This document shows positions 42,643 to 51,791 of a stretch of 64,000 nucleotides of DNA, one piece after another (the stretch's first letter is position 1; each line of letters begins with the position of its first letter). The notes below the pieces were generated by a model. The model had not been told where the DNA came from. It did no database searches and saw only the letters and a program-made list of their open reading frames with translations. Location of the stretch: NCBI GenBank assembly GCA_965224595.1, contig OZ245057.1, forward strand, positions 124,001 to 188,000. The letters run 5' to 3'. A program made the position numbers and the translations under genes. This stretch comes from Aliivibrio_A sp016764915 (GTDB lineage Bacteria; Pseudomonadota; Gammaproteobacteria; Enterobacterales; Vibrionaceae).

Positions 42643-42748
42643 GCATTTAACGCCGCATTCAGGGGCTTTTTATAGTTGGCTAAAATAACGAACGTAGTGA
42701 GGGGAGCCAACTGTAAAAAGTCCCACACTGCAATGACTTGTTATGTTT
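42643..42748 (-). repeat. attC site (Vibrio type)
   Basis: On the minus strand it begins ACATAACAAGTCATTGCAG, overlapping the stop of the gene at 42741, and ends CTGAATGCGGCGTTAAATGCC. Inner arms AGTTGGCT and AGCCAACT pair, and GTTAAAT fits the core GTTRRRY. Confidence 0.85.
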
Positions 42749-43322
42749 GCTTTAATTCACCACAAACCAACGTATCCAATACCGTTAAAATCAATAGAAT
42801 AACGCTAATGTTTATTGAAGCAGTTTCCTTCTCGTATATATAGCGCCATTCAACAAAAGCATTCGAAATTGTTTTTATATGATCTTTAAACAAAATTTTA
42901 CCATCAATTAGAAATCCTGTGCTTTTTTCTTTTGTTAGCTTATTAATTTTGTCTTTTAGTTTATTGGGCAAGTGCTTAAACAACTGACTCAGATTATGAG
43001 TGTTTTCAGCTTCATTAGTTATACTTTGAAGAGCTTTTAAATACATTTCGCATGCAAATGTAGCGTTAACAACAAATGGGGCAGGAGCTTCTTGAGAAAA
43101 TGGTGGTTTCGTTAGGCTTTTAGAGCGTATATCCCTTGCTATTTTTGCAAAGGCTCTTGCTTGTTTAAACATTAACTGAGTATTACTGAACTCGACGTAT
43201 TGGTCATTTTCCTTTAGATACTCTATATATCGTTTGGCATTCTCGATAGGGTCACCGGAATCAGGAATTTTTCCTACCTCTTTCCCATGATCCATAATTC
43301 TTAAATATTTCGTGTCGTCCAT
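42741..43322 (-). CDS. HEPN-like cassette protein
   Basis: 193 residues, mostly helical. The middle and end read VNATFACEMYLKALQSI, then HNLSQLFKHLPNKLK and NAFVEWRYIYE, an arrangement like HEPN-domain proteins (aspartate/glutamate-rich helix, HDL-like, then RY). The catalytic R-x4-H of HEPN RNases is not evident, so it may be an inactive or divergent member. It lies in a cassette with a good attC and has no partner nucleotidyltransferase. Confidence 0.55.
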   Translation of the reverse strand: MDDTKYLRIMDHGKEVGKIPDSGDPIENAKRYIEYLKENDQYVEFSNTQLMFKQARAFAKIARDIRSKSLTKPPFSQEAPAPFVVNATFACEMYLKALQSITNEAENTHNLSQLFKHLPNKLKDKINKLTKEKSTGFLIDGKILFKDHIKTISNAFVEWRYIYEKETASINISVILLILTVLDTLVCGELKQT

Positions 43323-43400
43323 TTAACACCTAAACTTGATTGCAAACATAACATCTTATCACTCATGAATTTGTCATACCGTATCACAGATATCTTGAAA

Positions 43401-43464
43401 AATTAGTGCCTTACCGCAAAGTTATAAATTTCAGTTGTAGAAAGTAGACTTCGATTTGTAAAAA
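43401..43464 (-). repeat. Right copy of the 64-bp inverted repeat
   Basis: Reads AATTAGTG... TTGTAGAAAGTAGACTTCG on the plus strand, inverted relative to 13915-13978. Within it and just beyond, TTGTAGAAAGTAGACTTCG and TTGTAAAAAGTAGGCTCCG form a tandem pair of about 19 bp. A perfect hairpin (GGCTGTAT/ATACAGCC) follows at 43480-43499. Confidence 0.75.
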
Positions 43465-43577
43465 GTAGGCTCCGCATAAGGCTGTATAAACATACAGCCA
43501 AATGGATCGAATTTATGAGATCACCTTATCCACGCTTCATCAAGTAACAAATCGATCCAATTAATCTGATAAATCGT

Positions 43578-43805
43578 ATGGATGGCTTTGTTAAAATGCC
43601 TTCTAACGACATATACTTAATGCCTATGAGGGTTGAGATTATGAGAAGGCAATATGAGAAACAAGTGATAAAAAAGACGCTAATACAAGAAGTCAGTAAG
43701 TTAAAAAGAGAAGAGTGGTTAACGCACAACTCTAAAGCTATTTCTGCTTGTAACAAGCTAACCGAGAAGCATGGTCTTTTTTCTGATTCATATCGGATAT
43801 TATAA
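43578..43805 (+). CDS. Orphan CcdA-like antitoxin
   Basis: Up to 75 residues; the true start may be at an internal ATG (MRRQYEKQ). The C-terminal half, KLKREEWLTHNSKAISACNKLTEKHGLFSDSYR, matches the toxin-binding tail of CcdA (REEW...N...EKHGLFSD). The N-terminal DNA-binding half is not recognisable, and no ccdB follows: only 53 bp separate it from the end of the ferredoxin oxidoreductase gene. It is probably a remnant or stand-alone anti-addiction antitoxin. Confidence 0.55.
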   Translation: MDGFVKMPSNDIYLMPMRVEIMRRQYEKQVIKKTLIQEVSKLKREEWLTHNSKAISACNKLTEKHGLFSDSYRIL

Positions 43806-43812
43806 ATCTTTC

Positions 43813-43845
43813 AAAAAAAAAGCCCAACTTTCGCTGGGCATGATT
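43813..43845 (-). terminator. Terminator of the purine operon's right part (nifJ end)
   Basis: On the minus strand GCCCAGCGAAAGTTGGGC is followed by a run of nine T. Placed 14-46 bp beyond the nifJ stop. Confidence 0.85.
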
Positions 43846-43858
43846 TAGGTCATAACAG

Positions 43859-46800
43859 TTACTCTTTCGCGAGCTCTAGATGCGGGGCGACGGTGCCCTG
43901 CTTCCGAGTGGCTAACTCTTCATACAGCTGCCATTTACGCTCAACCACCTTTTGCGCTTGGTTGGTTAACTCTACGGCGATCTCAGGGTGAGAGCGATGT
44001 AGAATTTGGAAACGCGCTTCATTTGAACGGTAATCTTGCAACGTAATGGTTGGTCGTAACGTATCTAATGAGAAGGCGTTTTCACCGCTGTCACGCAGGC
44101 TTGGATTGTATCTAAACAGTGGCCAGTGACCGGATTTAACCGCTAACTGCTGCTGTTTAAGGCCCGCTTCCATATCAATACCATGCGCGATACAGTGGCT
44201 GTATGCGATGATGATCGATGGTCCCGGATACGCCTCAGCTTCACGCATGGCAAGCAACACTTGCTGCGGATCAGCACCCAGAGCAACACGAGCAACGTAG
44301 ACGTTATTGTATGAGATGGCTTGCATCGCTACGTCTTTCTTCACCGCGTGTTTACCGGCAGTGGCAAATTTAGCAACTGCGCCCAGTGGGGTTGATTTAG
44401 ACATCTGCCCTCCGGTATTTGAATACACTTCTGTATCCATTACCAGCACATTCACGTCTGCGCCACTGGCGAGTACATGATCCAAACCACTTGAACCAAT
44501 GTCGTAAGCCCATCCGTCACCACCAACAATCCAAATCGAACGACGGATCAGTTGATCAGCCACCGAGATAAGGTTGCGGGCAGATTCAGAATCAATCTTA
44601 CTTAACTGCTCTTTTAAAATCTCAACACGGGCGATCTGCTGCTGAATCTCTGTTTCAGTTTTCTGTTCAACCGTAAGCAGCTCTTCAATCAATGAAAGGT
44701 CGATATTGGCATCAGGGTTCTGTTTAAACTCTACCAATAACTGCTCGGCCATTTCGTGTTGCTTCACTGCGGCTAAACGGAAACCAAACCCAAACTCGGC
44801 GTTATCCTCAAACAGTGAGTTTGCCCAGGCTGGACCACGGCCATCTTTATTTTTCGACCACGGCGTGGTTGGCAAGTTACCGCCATAAATTGACGAACAA
44901 CCTGTTGCATTGGCGATCATTAAACGATCACCAAACAGTTGCGACATCAATTTCAAATACGGCGTTTCGCCACAACCCGAACACGCTCCAGAGAACTCGA
45001 ACAGCGGTTGTAAGAACTGCGCACCACGCACGTTAGAGAAATCAATTCTGCCGCGTTCGTTGTAATCAATTGACTCAAAGAAATCTAGGCTGCGTTTCTC
45101 TTGTTCAAGATACGGCGCTTTAGGCTGCATATTGATCGCTTTACGCTCTGGTTGAGTCTCTGTAGCTGGTTCGATAACCATAGGACACGCGTCCACACAC
45201 AACGTACATCCCGTACAATCTTCAGCGTACACTTGCAGGGTATAACGCGTATCAGGGAAACCTCGAGCCGTAATTGGCGCTGATTTGTATCCGTCCGGCG
45301 CGTCTTCTAAGATCGACCGATCATAGAATTTGGCTCGAATGGCAGCATGAGGACAGACGATGCTGCAGTTACCACACTGAATACAGGCGTCCTCTTCCCA
45401 AATTGGCAACTGTTGAGCGATATTACGTTTTTCCCACTGCGTGGTAGCAGAAGGATAGGTACCATCAACAGGCAATTGCGATACTGGGATCAGATCACCC
45501 TTGCCTGCCATCATTTGCGCCGTCACTTTTCGCACAAACTCTGGCGCTTGATCGGAAACAATCGCTTTGGTCTGCTCTTTGGCTGTAACCGCACTTTGCA
45601 CTTCAACTTGATACAGATGCGCTAAGGTATGATCAACGGCGGCAAAGTTCTTCTGAACGATGGCGTTACCTTTAACCTGATAACTTTTCTTAATCGCTTT
45701 TTTGATTTTACTGATGGCCAGATCTTTATCTAACACCCCAGATAATGCAAAGAAACAGGTTTGCATAATGGTGTTAATGCGGCTTCCCATGCCCGTATCT
45801 TTTGCGACTTTATAGGCATCAACCACATAGAGTTTCATGTTGCGCTCTATCAGCTGCTGCTGCATTTTTGCAGGTAACGTGTCCCACAACTCGTCGGCAG
45901 ATACCGTTGAGTTAAGCAGGAAGGTGGCGTTGTCTGCCGCTTTTGCCAACATGTCTGTGCTGTCTAAGAACGTGGCTTGGTGACAGGCGATAAAGTTCGC
46001 CGATTGAATCAGATATGGGCTGTTAATCGGCTGCTTACCAAAGCGCAGGTGTGACTCTGTTTGTGACCCTGATTTTTTGGAGTCATAAACAAAGTAGCCT
46101 TGAGCGTAGTATTCCGGATCTTCACCAATGATTTTGATGGTGTTTTTGTTGGCTCCAACCGTTCCATCAGCGCCTAAACCATAGAACATAGCTCGAACCA
46201 CATCTTGGGATTCAATATCAAAGCTTGCGTCATACTCAAGGTGTGAGTTTGACACATCATCAATAATGCCGATGGTAAAGTGATGCTTAGGCGTTGCCAG
46301 AGCTGAGTTGTCGAAAATCGCTTTTACCATTGCTGGTGTAAACTCTTTACTCGACAGCCCATAACGACCTGCAATCAAGCGCGGCATAGTATCAAACGGA
46401 CAATCACTGTCTACCCCCACTGAATCGATAAGCGCCGTTAACACATCCTGGAACAGAGGATCAGCATTGGCGCCAGGCTCTTTGGTTCTATCCAAAATGG
46501 TGATTTTCTTGGTGCTCAGTGGCAACTCAGCAATAAAGTGCTTGGCAGACAACGGACGATATAAGCGCACTTGCAGTACACCCACTTTTTCACCCTTGCT
46601 TGCCAGGTACTCAACCGTCTCTTTCACCGTTTCAATACCGGAACCCATTGCAATCACAACATGCTCGGCATCTGCATGTCCATGGTATTCGAACAGTTTG
46701 TAGCTGCGACCCGTTAAAGTCGCCAATTTATCCATGCAGTTCTGAACTATCTCAGGCGTGTTGGCATAAAATGGATTAACGGTTTCACGTCCTTGGAAGT

Positions 46801-47539
46801 AGACATCAGGGTTCTGCGCCGTACCTCGAATAAACGGAGTGTCTGGGCTTAACCCTCTTTCTCGATGCTGACGTACCAGCTCATCTGAGATCATCTCTCT
46901 AATATGAGCATCGGAGATCAATTTCACTTTGTTCACTTCGTGTGAGGTTCTAAAACCATCAAAGAAATGAATAAATGGAATACGAGACTCAAGCGTAGCG
47001 GCGTGTGATACCAATGCCATGTCATGCGCTTCTTGCACGGATGACGAGGCCACCAACGCAAAACCGGTACCACGAGCCGCCATAACATCTTGGTGATCAC
47101 CAAAGATAGATAAACCTTGCGCCGCCAATGAACGCGCTGCCACGTGGAAAACAGCGGAGGTTAATTCACCCGCAATTTTGTACATGTTCGGCAACATCAA
47201 CATTAACCCTTGCGATGCGGTGAACGTTGTTGTTAATGCGCCACTTTGCAGTGAGCCGTGAACCGTACCTGCCGCGCCGCCCTCACTCTGCATGGCGGCG
47301 ATCAGAGGAATGTTACCCCAAATGTTACGCATGTCTTCCGCTGCCCATTGGTCAGCAAACTCGGCCATGGTCGAGGAAGGGGTAATTGGGTAAATGGCAC
47401 ACACTTCACTCACGCGATAAGCAATATGAGCCGTCGCTTCGTTACCATCGCAGGTGTGCATCACCGATTCTGTCGACAGATTGTTTTTACTCTGCCAGGT
47501 TTTTTGATGTTTCTCTTCTAATGTTTGAATTACAGTCAT
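43859..47539 (-). CDS. nifJ: Pyruvate:ferredoxin (flavodoxin) oxidoreductase
   Basis: About 1226 residues, the length of single-chain PFORs. Domain order: N-terminal domain I (YPITPSSTMAEFADQWAAE), CoA and gamma domains, two [4Fe-4S] sites (CIQCGNCSIVCPHAAI, CTGCTLCVDACP), then the TPP domain (SGACSGCGETPYLKL, IVGGDGWAYDIGSSGLDHVL, TEVYSNTGGQ). It converts pyruvate and CoA to acetyl-CoA, CO2 and reduced ferredoxin. I chose the ATG at 47539 with GGTGAG upstream; a GTG at 47548 is less well placed. It lies at the 3' end of a purine-degradation gene run. Confidence 0.96.
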   Translation of the reverse strand: MTVIQTLEEKHQKTWQSKNNLSTESVMHTCDGNEATAHIAYRVSEVCAIYPITPSSTMAEFADQWAAEDMRNIWGNIPLIAAMQSEGGAAGTVHGSLQSGALTTTFTASQGLMLMLPNMYKIAGELTSAVFHVAARSLAAQGLSIFGDHQDVMAARGTGFALVASSSVQEAHDMALVSHAATLESRIPFIHFFDGFRTSHEVNKVKLISDAHIREMISDELVRQHRERGLSPDTPFIRGTAQNPDVYFQGRETVNPFYANTPEIVQNCMDKLATLTGRSYKLFEYHGHADAEHVVIAMGSGIETVKETVEYLASKGEKVGVLQVRLYRPLSAKHFIAELPLSTKKITILDRTKEPGANADPLFQDVLTALIDSVGVDSDCPFDTMPRLIAGRYGLSSKEFTPAMVKAIFDNSALATPKHHFTIGIIDDVSNSHLEYDASFDIESQDVVRAMFYGLGADGTVGANKNTIKIIGEDPEYYAQGYFVYDSKKSGSQTESHLRFGKQPINSPYLIQSANFIACHQATFLDSTDMLAKAADNATFLLNSTVSADELWDTLPAKMQQQLIERNMKLYVVDAYKVAKDTGMGSRINTIMQTCFFALSGVLDKDLAISKIKKAIKKSYQVKGNAIVQKNFAAVDHTLAHLYQVEVQSAVTAKEQTKAIVSDQAPEFVRKVTAQMMAGKGDLIPVSQLPVDGTYPSATTQWEKRNIAQQLPIWEEDACIQCGNCSIVCPHAAIRAKFYDRSILEDAPDGYKSAPITARGFPDTRYTLQVYAEDCTGCTLCVDACPMVIEPATETQPERKAINMQPKAPYLEQEKRSLDFFESIDYNERGRIDFSNVRGAQFLQPLFEFSGACSGCGETPYLKLMSQLFGDRLMIANATGCSSIYGGNLPTTPWSKNKDGRGPAWANSLFEDNAEFGFGFRLAAVKQHEMAEQLLVEFKQNPDANIDLSLIEELLTVEQKTETEIQQQIARVEILKEQLSKIDSESARNLISVADQLIRRSIWIVGGDGWAYDIGSSGLDHVLASGADVNVLVMDTEVYSNTGGQMSKSTPLGAVAKFATAGKHAVKKDVAMQAISYNNVYVARVALGADPQQVLLAMREAEAYPGPSIIIAYSHCIAHGIDMEAGLKQQQLAVKSGHWPLFRYNPSLRDSGENAFSLDTLRPTITLQDYRSNEARFQILHRSHPEIAVELTNQAQKVVERKWQLYEELATRKQGTVAPHLELAKE

Positions 47540-47548
47540 GATGCTCAC

Positions 47549-49177
47549 CTACTCCGTTTCTGCCGCGATCATTTCAATCGCGTGACAAGGACATTGTGAA
47601 TAACAGGCTTCGCAGCCAGTACACTTGTCATAATCAACCTTGTACCCTTTGCCTTCACCTAAAGAGGTGATGGCGCCGTGCGGACAGGCAGCTAAACATC
47701 CATTACATTCAAAACAGTTGCCACATGAGTAACAGCGCTGTGCTTCATACAGTGCTTCTTGTTCGGTTAACCCGCCAATCACCTCATCAAACGACGTGGC
47801 GCGCTGCTTAACCGGAATAGCTGGTTGTTCACTCTGCTCGGCATCCGTTTTGTACCACAGGTGCAATTTATCCAGTTTAATCAACGGCTCTTTGATGATT
47901 TTGGTGTAGATTCGATTTTGTAAGAAAGCATCGATATTGGCTGCCGCTTTTTTACCGTGTCCAACGGCGATGGTCACGGTACGATCGCACGGCACCATGT
48001 CACCACCAGCAAACAACCCTTTGTAACCGGTCATCATCTGATCATTCACCATCACTGTGCCGTCGTATTTATACTCAACACCCGGGATAGATTCGGTCAG
48101 TTTGGTATCAATATTTTGGCCTAGCGCTAAGATTAATGAGTCAATTTCAATGGTTTCATATTCACCGGTAGGTTTTGGTCGACCATCAACAATGGCCATT
48201 TTCTCAAGGGTAAAAGTAGTACCGTCGATCTGATTGATGGTACGTTGCCAATGAAACTCAACCCCCTCTTCCATCGCTTCAACACATTCGAAATCGTGCG
48301 CTGGCATGTTAGCGCGATCGCGGCGATAGATAACCACCACTTCTGAACCCATTCTGCGAGCAGTACGAGCGGCATCCATTGCGGTATTACCACCACCATA
48401 AATAGCGACGCGTTTGCCCAGTTTCGGCGCTGTGCCTAACTCAATATCACGCAAATAAGTGACGGCATCATTGACCAATTCCGGTTTATCATTTGGAATA
48501 TCAACACCACGGCCTACATGAGCACCAATGGCGAGGAATACCGCATCAAAGTTGCCTTTAATCTTCTCAGCAAGCAGATCTTCGACTGTATGATTGAGCA
48601 CAATTTTAATGCCCATCGCTTCGATACGTTCCACTTCGCTGTGCAGGATATCGCGCGGCAGACGATAAGCTGGAATACCAAAATGCATCATGCCACCCGC
48701 CATCGGGGCTGCATCACGGATCTCAACATCGTGACCTTTACGCTTTAGGTGATACGCCGTTGCCAAGCCACTTGGACCTGCACCGACTATCAACACTTTT
48801 TTACCGCTTGGCTCCGCTTCGAAACGAACGCGCCATTTCTGTTTGATCGCTTCGTCACCGAGATAACGTTCAACCGCATGTACACTCACGGCTTGATCAA
48901 CATCCGCTCGGTTACACGCAGACTCACACGGGTGATAACAGACACGACCATGAATAGCAGGCATTGGATTGTTTTGGATAAGTTGTTGGAAGGCTTCTTC
49001 GTATCGTTTAGATTGCGCGAGTGATAACCATGCTTGAATGTTACTGCCAGTTGGGCAGGCGTGGTTACAAGGCGGGAGGGAGTTTGAATAAACAGGTAAT
49101 TTTGTACGGACAGGACCAGACCCTTTTTTAGCAGTTAAATCTGGGGGGAGTGTCATATCCTTAGGACAATTGCTCAT
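47549..49177 (-). CDS. Glutamate-synthase-beta-like NAD(P)/Fe-S oxidoreductase
   Basis: 542 residues. An N-terminal Fe-S-binding domain (PPCNHACPTGSNIQAWL, GRVCYHPCESACNR) is followed by FAD- and NAD(P)-binding Rossmann domains (KKVLIVGAGPSGLATAYHL, RVAIYGGGNTAMDAARTARRMG). The C-terminal 2[4Fe-4S] module is CYSCGNCFECNGCLAACP and CTGCEACYSQCPCHA. It is of the AegA/YgfT type but with the ferredoxin module at the C-terminus. It stops 10 bp before nifJ and probably shuttles electrons between NAD(P)H and ferredoxin for this pathway. AegA and YgfT support urate use in E. coli. Confidence 0.88.
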   Translation of the reverse strand: MSNCPKDMTLPPDLTAKKGSGPVRTKLPVYSNSLPPCNHACPTGSNIQAWLSLAQSKRYEEAFQQLIQNNPMPAIHGRVCYHPCESACNRADVDQAVSVHAVERYLGDEAIKQKWRVRFEAEPSGKKVLIVGAGPSGLATAYHLKRKGHDVEIRDAAPMAGGMMHFGIPAYRLPRDILHSEVERIEAMGIKIVLNHTVEDLLAEKIKGNFDAVFLAIGAHVGRGVDIPNDKPELVNDAVTYLRDIELGTAPKLGKRVAIYGGGNTAMDAARTARRMGSEVVVIYRRDRANMPAHDFECVEAMEEGVEFHWQRTINQIDGTTFTLEKMAIVDGRPKPTGEYETIEIDSLILALGQNIDTKLTESIPGVEYKYDGTVMVNDQMMTGYKGLFAGGDMVPCDRTVTIAVGHGKKAAANIDAFLQNRIYTKIIKEPLIKLDKLHLWYKTDAEQSEQPAIPVKQRATSFDEVIGGLTEQEALYEAQRCYSCGNCFECNGCLAACPHGAITSLGEGKGYKVDYDKCTGCEACYSQCPCHAIEMIAAETE

Positions 49178-49198
49178 AATACTCTACCTTTTAGATGG

Positions 49199-49241
49199 TA
49201 AAAATGCACCACTTTTATCATTATTTTTGGGTGCATTTTTC
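49199..49241. terminator. Terminator/attenuator between carbamate kinase and the oxidoreductase gene
   Basis: AAAAATGCACC and GGTGCATTTTT pair around an AT-rich loop. It could end or attenuate transcription before the oxidoreductase and nifJ genes. Confidence 0.65.
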
Positions 49242-49266
49242 TCTTTATTACTGTGTTTTACCTGTT

Positions 49267-50172
49267 TTACGCCATGGCGACACAGGTTCCAGCTTCTTCA
49301 GCCAGTACTTCAACACTCTGCTCAAGAGCACCGATGTATGCACGACCACCAAACTTAGCAAAGTCTGCTGCCGCTTCTACTTTTGGTCCCATTGATCCTG
49401 CTGGGAAGTGATGCTTAGCCAGCTCTTCAGGTGTGACGTTATTAAGTGCACGTTGCTTGTCTGTTCCCCAATCAAGGTAAACAGCGTCTGCGTCCGTTAG
49501 AATCAACAGCTTTTCTGCGCCTAACTGTTTAGCCAGCAATGTTGCTGATAGATCTTTATCGATAACGCCTTCAACACCTTTGAAGCCATTGTCTGTACGA
49601 CAAACAGGAATACCGCCACCGCCACAACAAATAACAATGTTGCCTGCACCTAATAAGGTGTCGATGGATTTTTTGTCTACGATATTCATCGGTTTTGGTG
49701 AAGGCACCACGCGACGCATGTATTCGCCATCGGCTTTCATGATCCAGTTGTTCGCTTCAGCAAGTGTGGCCGCTTCTTCTTTGTTGTAGACAGGGCCTAC
49801 GAACTTAGAAGGATCCGCCATGCTGTTATCATTCGCATCAATCTCGATACGCGTTAGCAACGTTGATACTTCAGTTGTTGGCATTAGATTTTGTAACTCT
49901 TGCGCCAACATGTATCCAATCATGCCCTGGCTCTCTGCGCCAAGTACATCCAGTGGATACGGTGCTACTTCTTTATACGCCAGATTTTGCAGCGCCAATA
50001 GCCCAACTTGCGGGCCATTTCCGTGCACGATTGCTACCTTGTAATCAACCGCGATTTTTGCGATTGCTTTGGCTGCAATTTTTATGTTCAACAATTGGTT
50101 ATCGCAACTTGGTGCATCACCACGACGAAGAAGCGCGTTACCACCTAGGGCAACGACAGCTGTTGGTTTCAT
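49267..50172 (-). CDS. yqeA: Carbamate kinase
   Basis: About 301 residues from the ATG at 50172 (MKPTAVVALGGNALLRRGD), preceded by GGAG eight bases away; the longer frame to 50217 is unnecessary. Carbamate-kinase marks are VALGGNALLRRGD, IVHGNGPQVGLL, NIVICCGGGGIPV and ILTDADAVYLDWG. It makes ATP from carbamoyl phosphate and ADP, the energy-yielding step when carbamoyl groups are released from purine ring products. It is part of the ygeW-ygeX-ygeY-hyuA-yqeA series, as in E. coli. Confidence 0.94.
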   Translation of the reverse strand: MKPTAVVALGGNALLRRGDAPSCDNQLLNIKIAAKAIAKIAVDYKVAIVHGNGPQVGLLALQNLAYKEVAPYPLDVLGAESQGMIGYMLAQELQNLMPTTEVSTLLTRIEIDANDNSMADPSKFVGPVYNKEEAATLAEANNWIMKADGEYMRRVVPSPKPMNIVDKKSIDTLLGAGNIVICCGGGGIPVCRTDNGFKGVEGVIDKDLSATLLAKQLGAEKLLILTDADAVYLDWGTDKQRALNNVTPEELAKHHFPAGSMGPKVEAAADFAKFGGRAYIGALEQSVEVLAEEAGTCVAMA

Positions 50173-50222
50173 ATATACTCCTAAACTTTCAAAACCATTA
50201 AAAATAACTCTCCCCAATCCTA

Positions 50223-51653
50223 TTATTGGAGGAAAGGTTTGCGGTGAATAAAGCGGCCATTCCCGGCTTTCCCCATAAATTCACCATTGCACGCCACAAC
50301 ATCACCACAGCTGATGGTCATTACCGGCCAGCCGTGACTCTCAAACTCTTCAAACGGGGTATAATCAATGTTGTCGTGCAATAAATCTTGGCTAATTTTG
50401 ACCTTCTGTTTCGGGTCAAATAGCACTAAATCTGCATCAGAACCTACCGCTAAACACCCTTTTTGTGGGTATAGACCAAACAATTTGGCCGGCATGTAAC
50501 TGGTTAATTCAACGAAATGTCTTGGGGTAATTCGCCCGGACATCACGCCTTCTGAAAACAGCAATGGCATGCGAGTTTCTACCCCAGACATCCCATTTGG
50601 ACATTTGGTGAAGTCATCTTTGCCTTGCAGTTTTTGTGTCTGGTAATTAAATGAACAGTGGTCTGTTGCTACCGTATCGATGCTGCCATCGCATAGCCCT
50701 TGCCACATTTTTTCGAGCTCTTCTTTTGGTCGAAGTGGTGGGCTAAGAATGAATTTCACAGCATCTTCACGCTCATAACAGCTGTCATCTAGCAGCAAGT
50801 ATTGTGGGCAGGTCTCCGCCCAGACTGGTTGTTTGTTGTTACGCGCTAAACGAATGTAATCCAGGCCTAAACCATTAGAGAGATGTACGATATACAGTGG
50901 TGTATTGTCAGCCAAACGTGCCAGATTGATCATTCTTGCAATAGCTTCCGCCTCACATTCCAGTGGACGACTGATTGGATGATATTTTGCGGCGGTTTTT
51001 CCCTCTTCAATCAGCTTGCTGCGGCGCAAGGCAATAGCGGCATCATTCTCTGGGTGAACGGTGGTCAATGCATTGACTTTATTAAGTTGATGCAGGGCTC
51101 GAAGCACCTCATCATCATTCAATTTATAGCCATAAGTTAGGTACATTTTAAAGCTAGATATGCCCTCTTCTTCAACCATAGATTGCATTTCGGAAAGAAT
51201 CTCATCATTGACGTGTTGAATAACGCCATGGAAGCTGTAGTCAATCACCGCTTTATCAAGCGCATACTCTTTATAGACTTTAAGTTGATGATGGAGGTTG
51301 CAATTTCTAGGTCCAAAACCCATATGGTCGATAATCATGGTGGTGCCACCGCACGCCGCCGAACGGGTTCCGGTGTAGAAATCATCAGCACTGCGGCTGA
51401 TACCAACATCGATATTAAAGTGGGTATGAACATCAATTCCGCCAGGCATCACATAGAGGCCAGCAGCATCGATAATATTGGTGTCTGAAGGGTAATCGGT
51501 AATAGCAGGAGCAACCTGAGAAATTTTGCCATTTTCAATCAAGATCTGTTGCTTGGTTTCACTATGAGCATCAACGACTATCCCATTAATAATAAGGGTC
51601 GATTGTTTATTGAAATCATAATCAGATAATAGTGGCTGGATATTCAGTGACAT
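50223..51653 (-). CDS. hyuA: D-hydantoinase / dihydropyrimidinase-like amidohydrolase
   Basis: About 476 residues from the ATG at 51653 (MSLNIQPLL), which has AGGAAA upstream. Metal-site motifs are GGIDVHTHFN, the carbamylated-lysine region ISSFKMYLTYGYKL, VHPENDAAI, IVHLSNGLG and VATDHCSFN. This is the cyclic-amidohydrolase family. In the purine cluster it probably opens a hydantoin- or ureide-type ring. The longer frame to 51707 lacks a conserved N-terminus. Confidence 0.92.
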   Translation of the reverse strand: MSLNIQPLLSDYDFNKQSTLIINGIVVDAHSETKQQILIENGKISQVAPAITDYPSDTNIIDAAGLYVMPGGIDVHTHFNIDVGISRSADDFYTGTRSAACGGTTMIIDHMGFGPRNCNLHHQLKVYKEYALDKAVIDYSFHGVIQHVNDEILSEMQSMVEEEGISSFKMYLTYGYKLNDDEVLRALHQLNKVNALTTVHPENDAAIALRRSKLIEEGKTAAKYHPISRPLECEAEAIARMINLARLADNTPLYIVHLSNGLGLDYIRLARNNKQPVWAETCPQYLLLDDSCYEREDAVKFILSPPLRPKEELEKMWQGLCDGSIDTVATDHCSFNYQTQKLQGKDDFTKCPNGMSGVETRMPLLFSEGVMSGRITPRHFVELTSYMPAKLFGLYPQKGCLAVGSDADLVLFDPKQKVKISQDLLHDNIDYTPFEEFESHGWPVMTISCGDVVACNGEFMGKAGNGRFIHRKPFLQ

Positions 51654-51791
51654 ACCAGTTTCCTTTTTTACTTTTGTTGCAAAAGACCGTCTTGGAACCC
51701 TTACCATCGAAATAAGCAGTCAAACCGATAGTCCCAAGACGGTAAATATAAATAGTGAGGCTACCGGTGAAGATAGCCTCTGGTTGTTACT

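Noticed and set aside
43526..43756. Minus-strand frame of 76 codons opposite the CcdA-like gene
   Set aside because: The plus strand shows the CcdA tail pattern; the minus frame has none.
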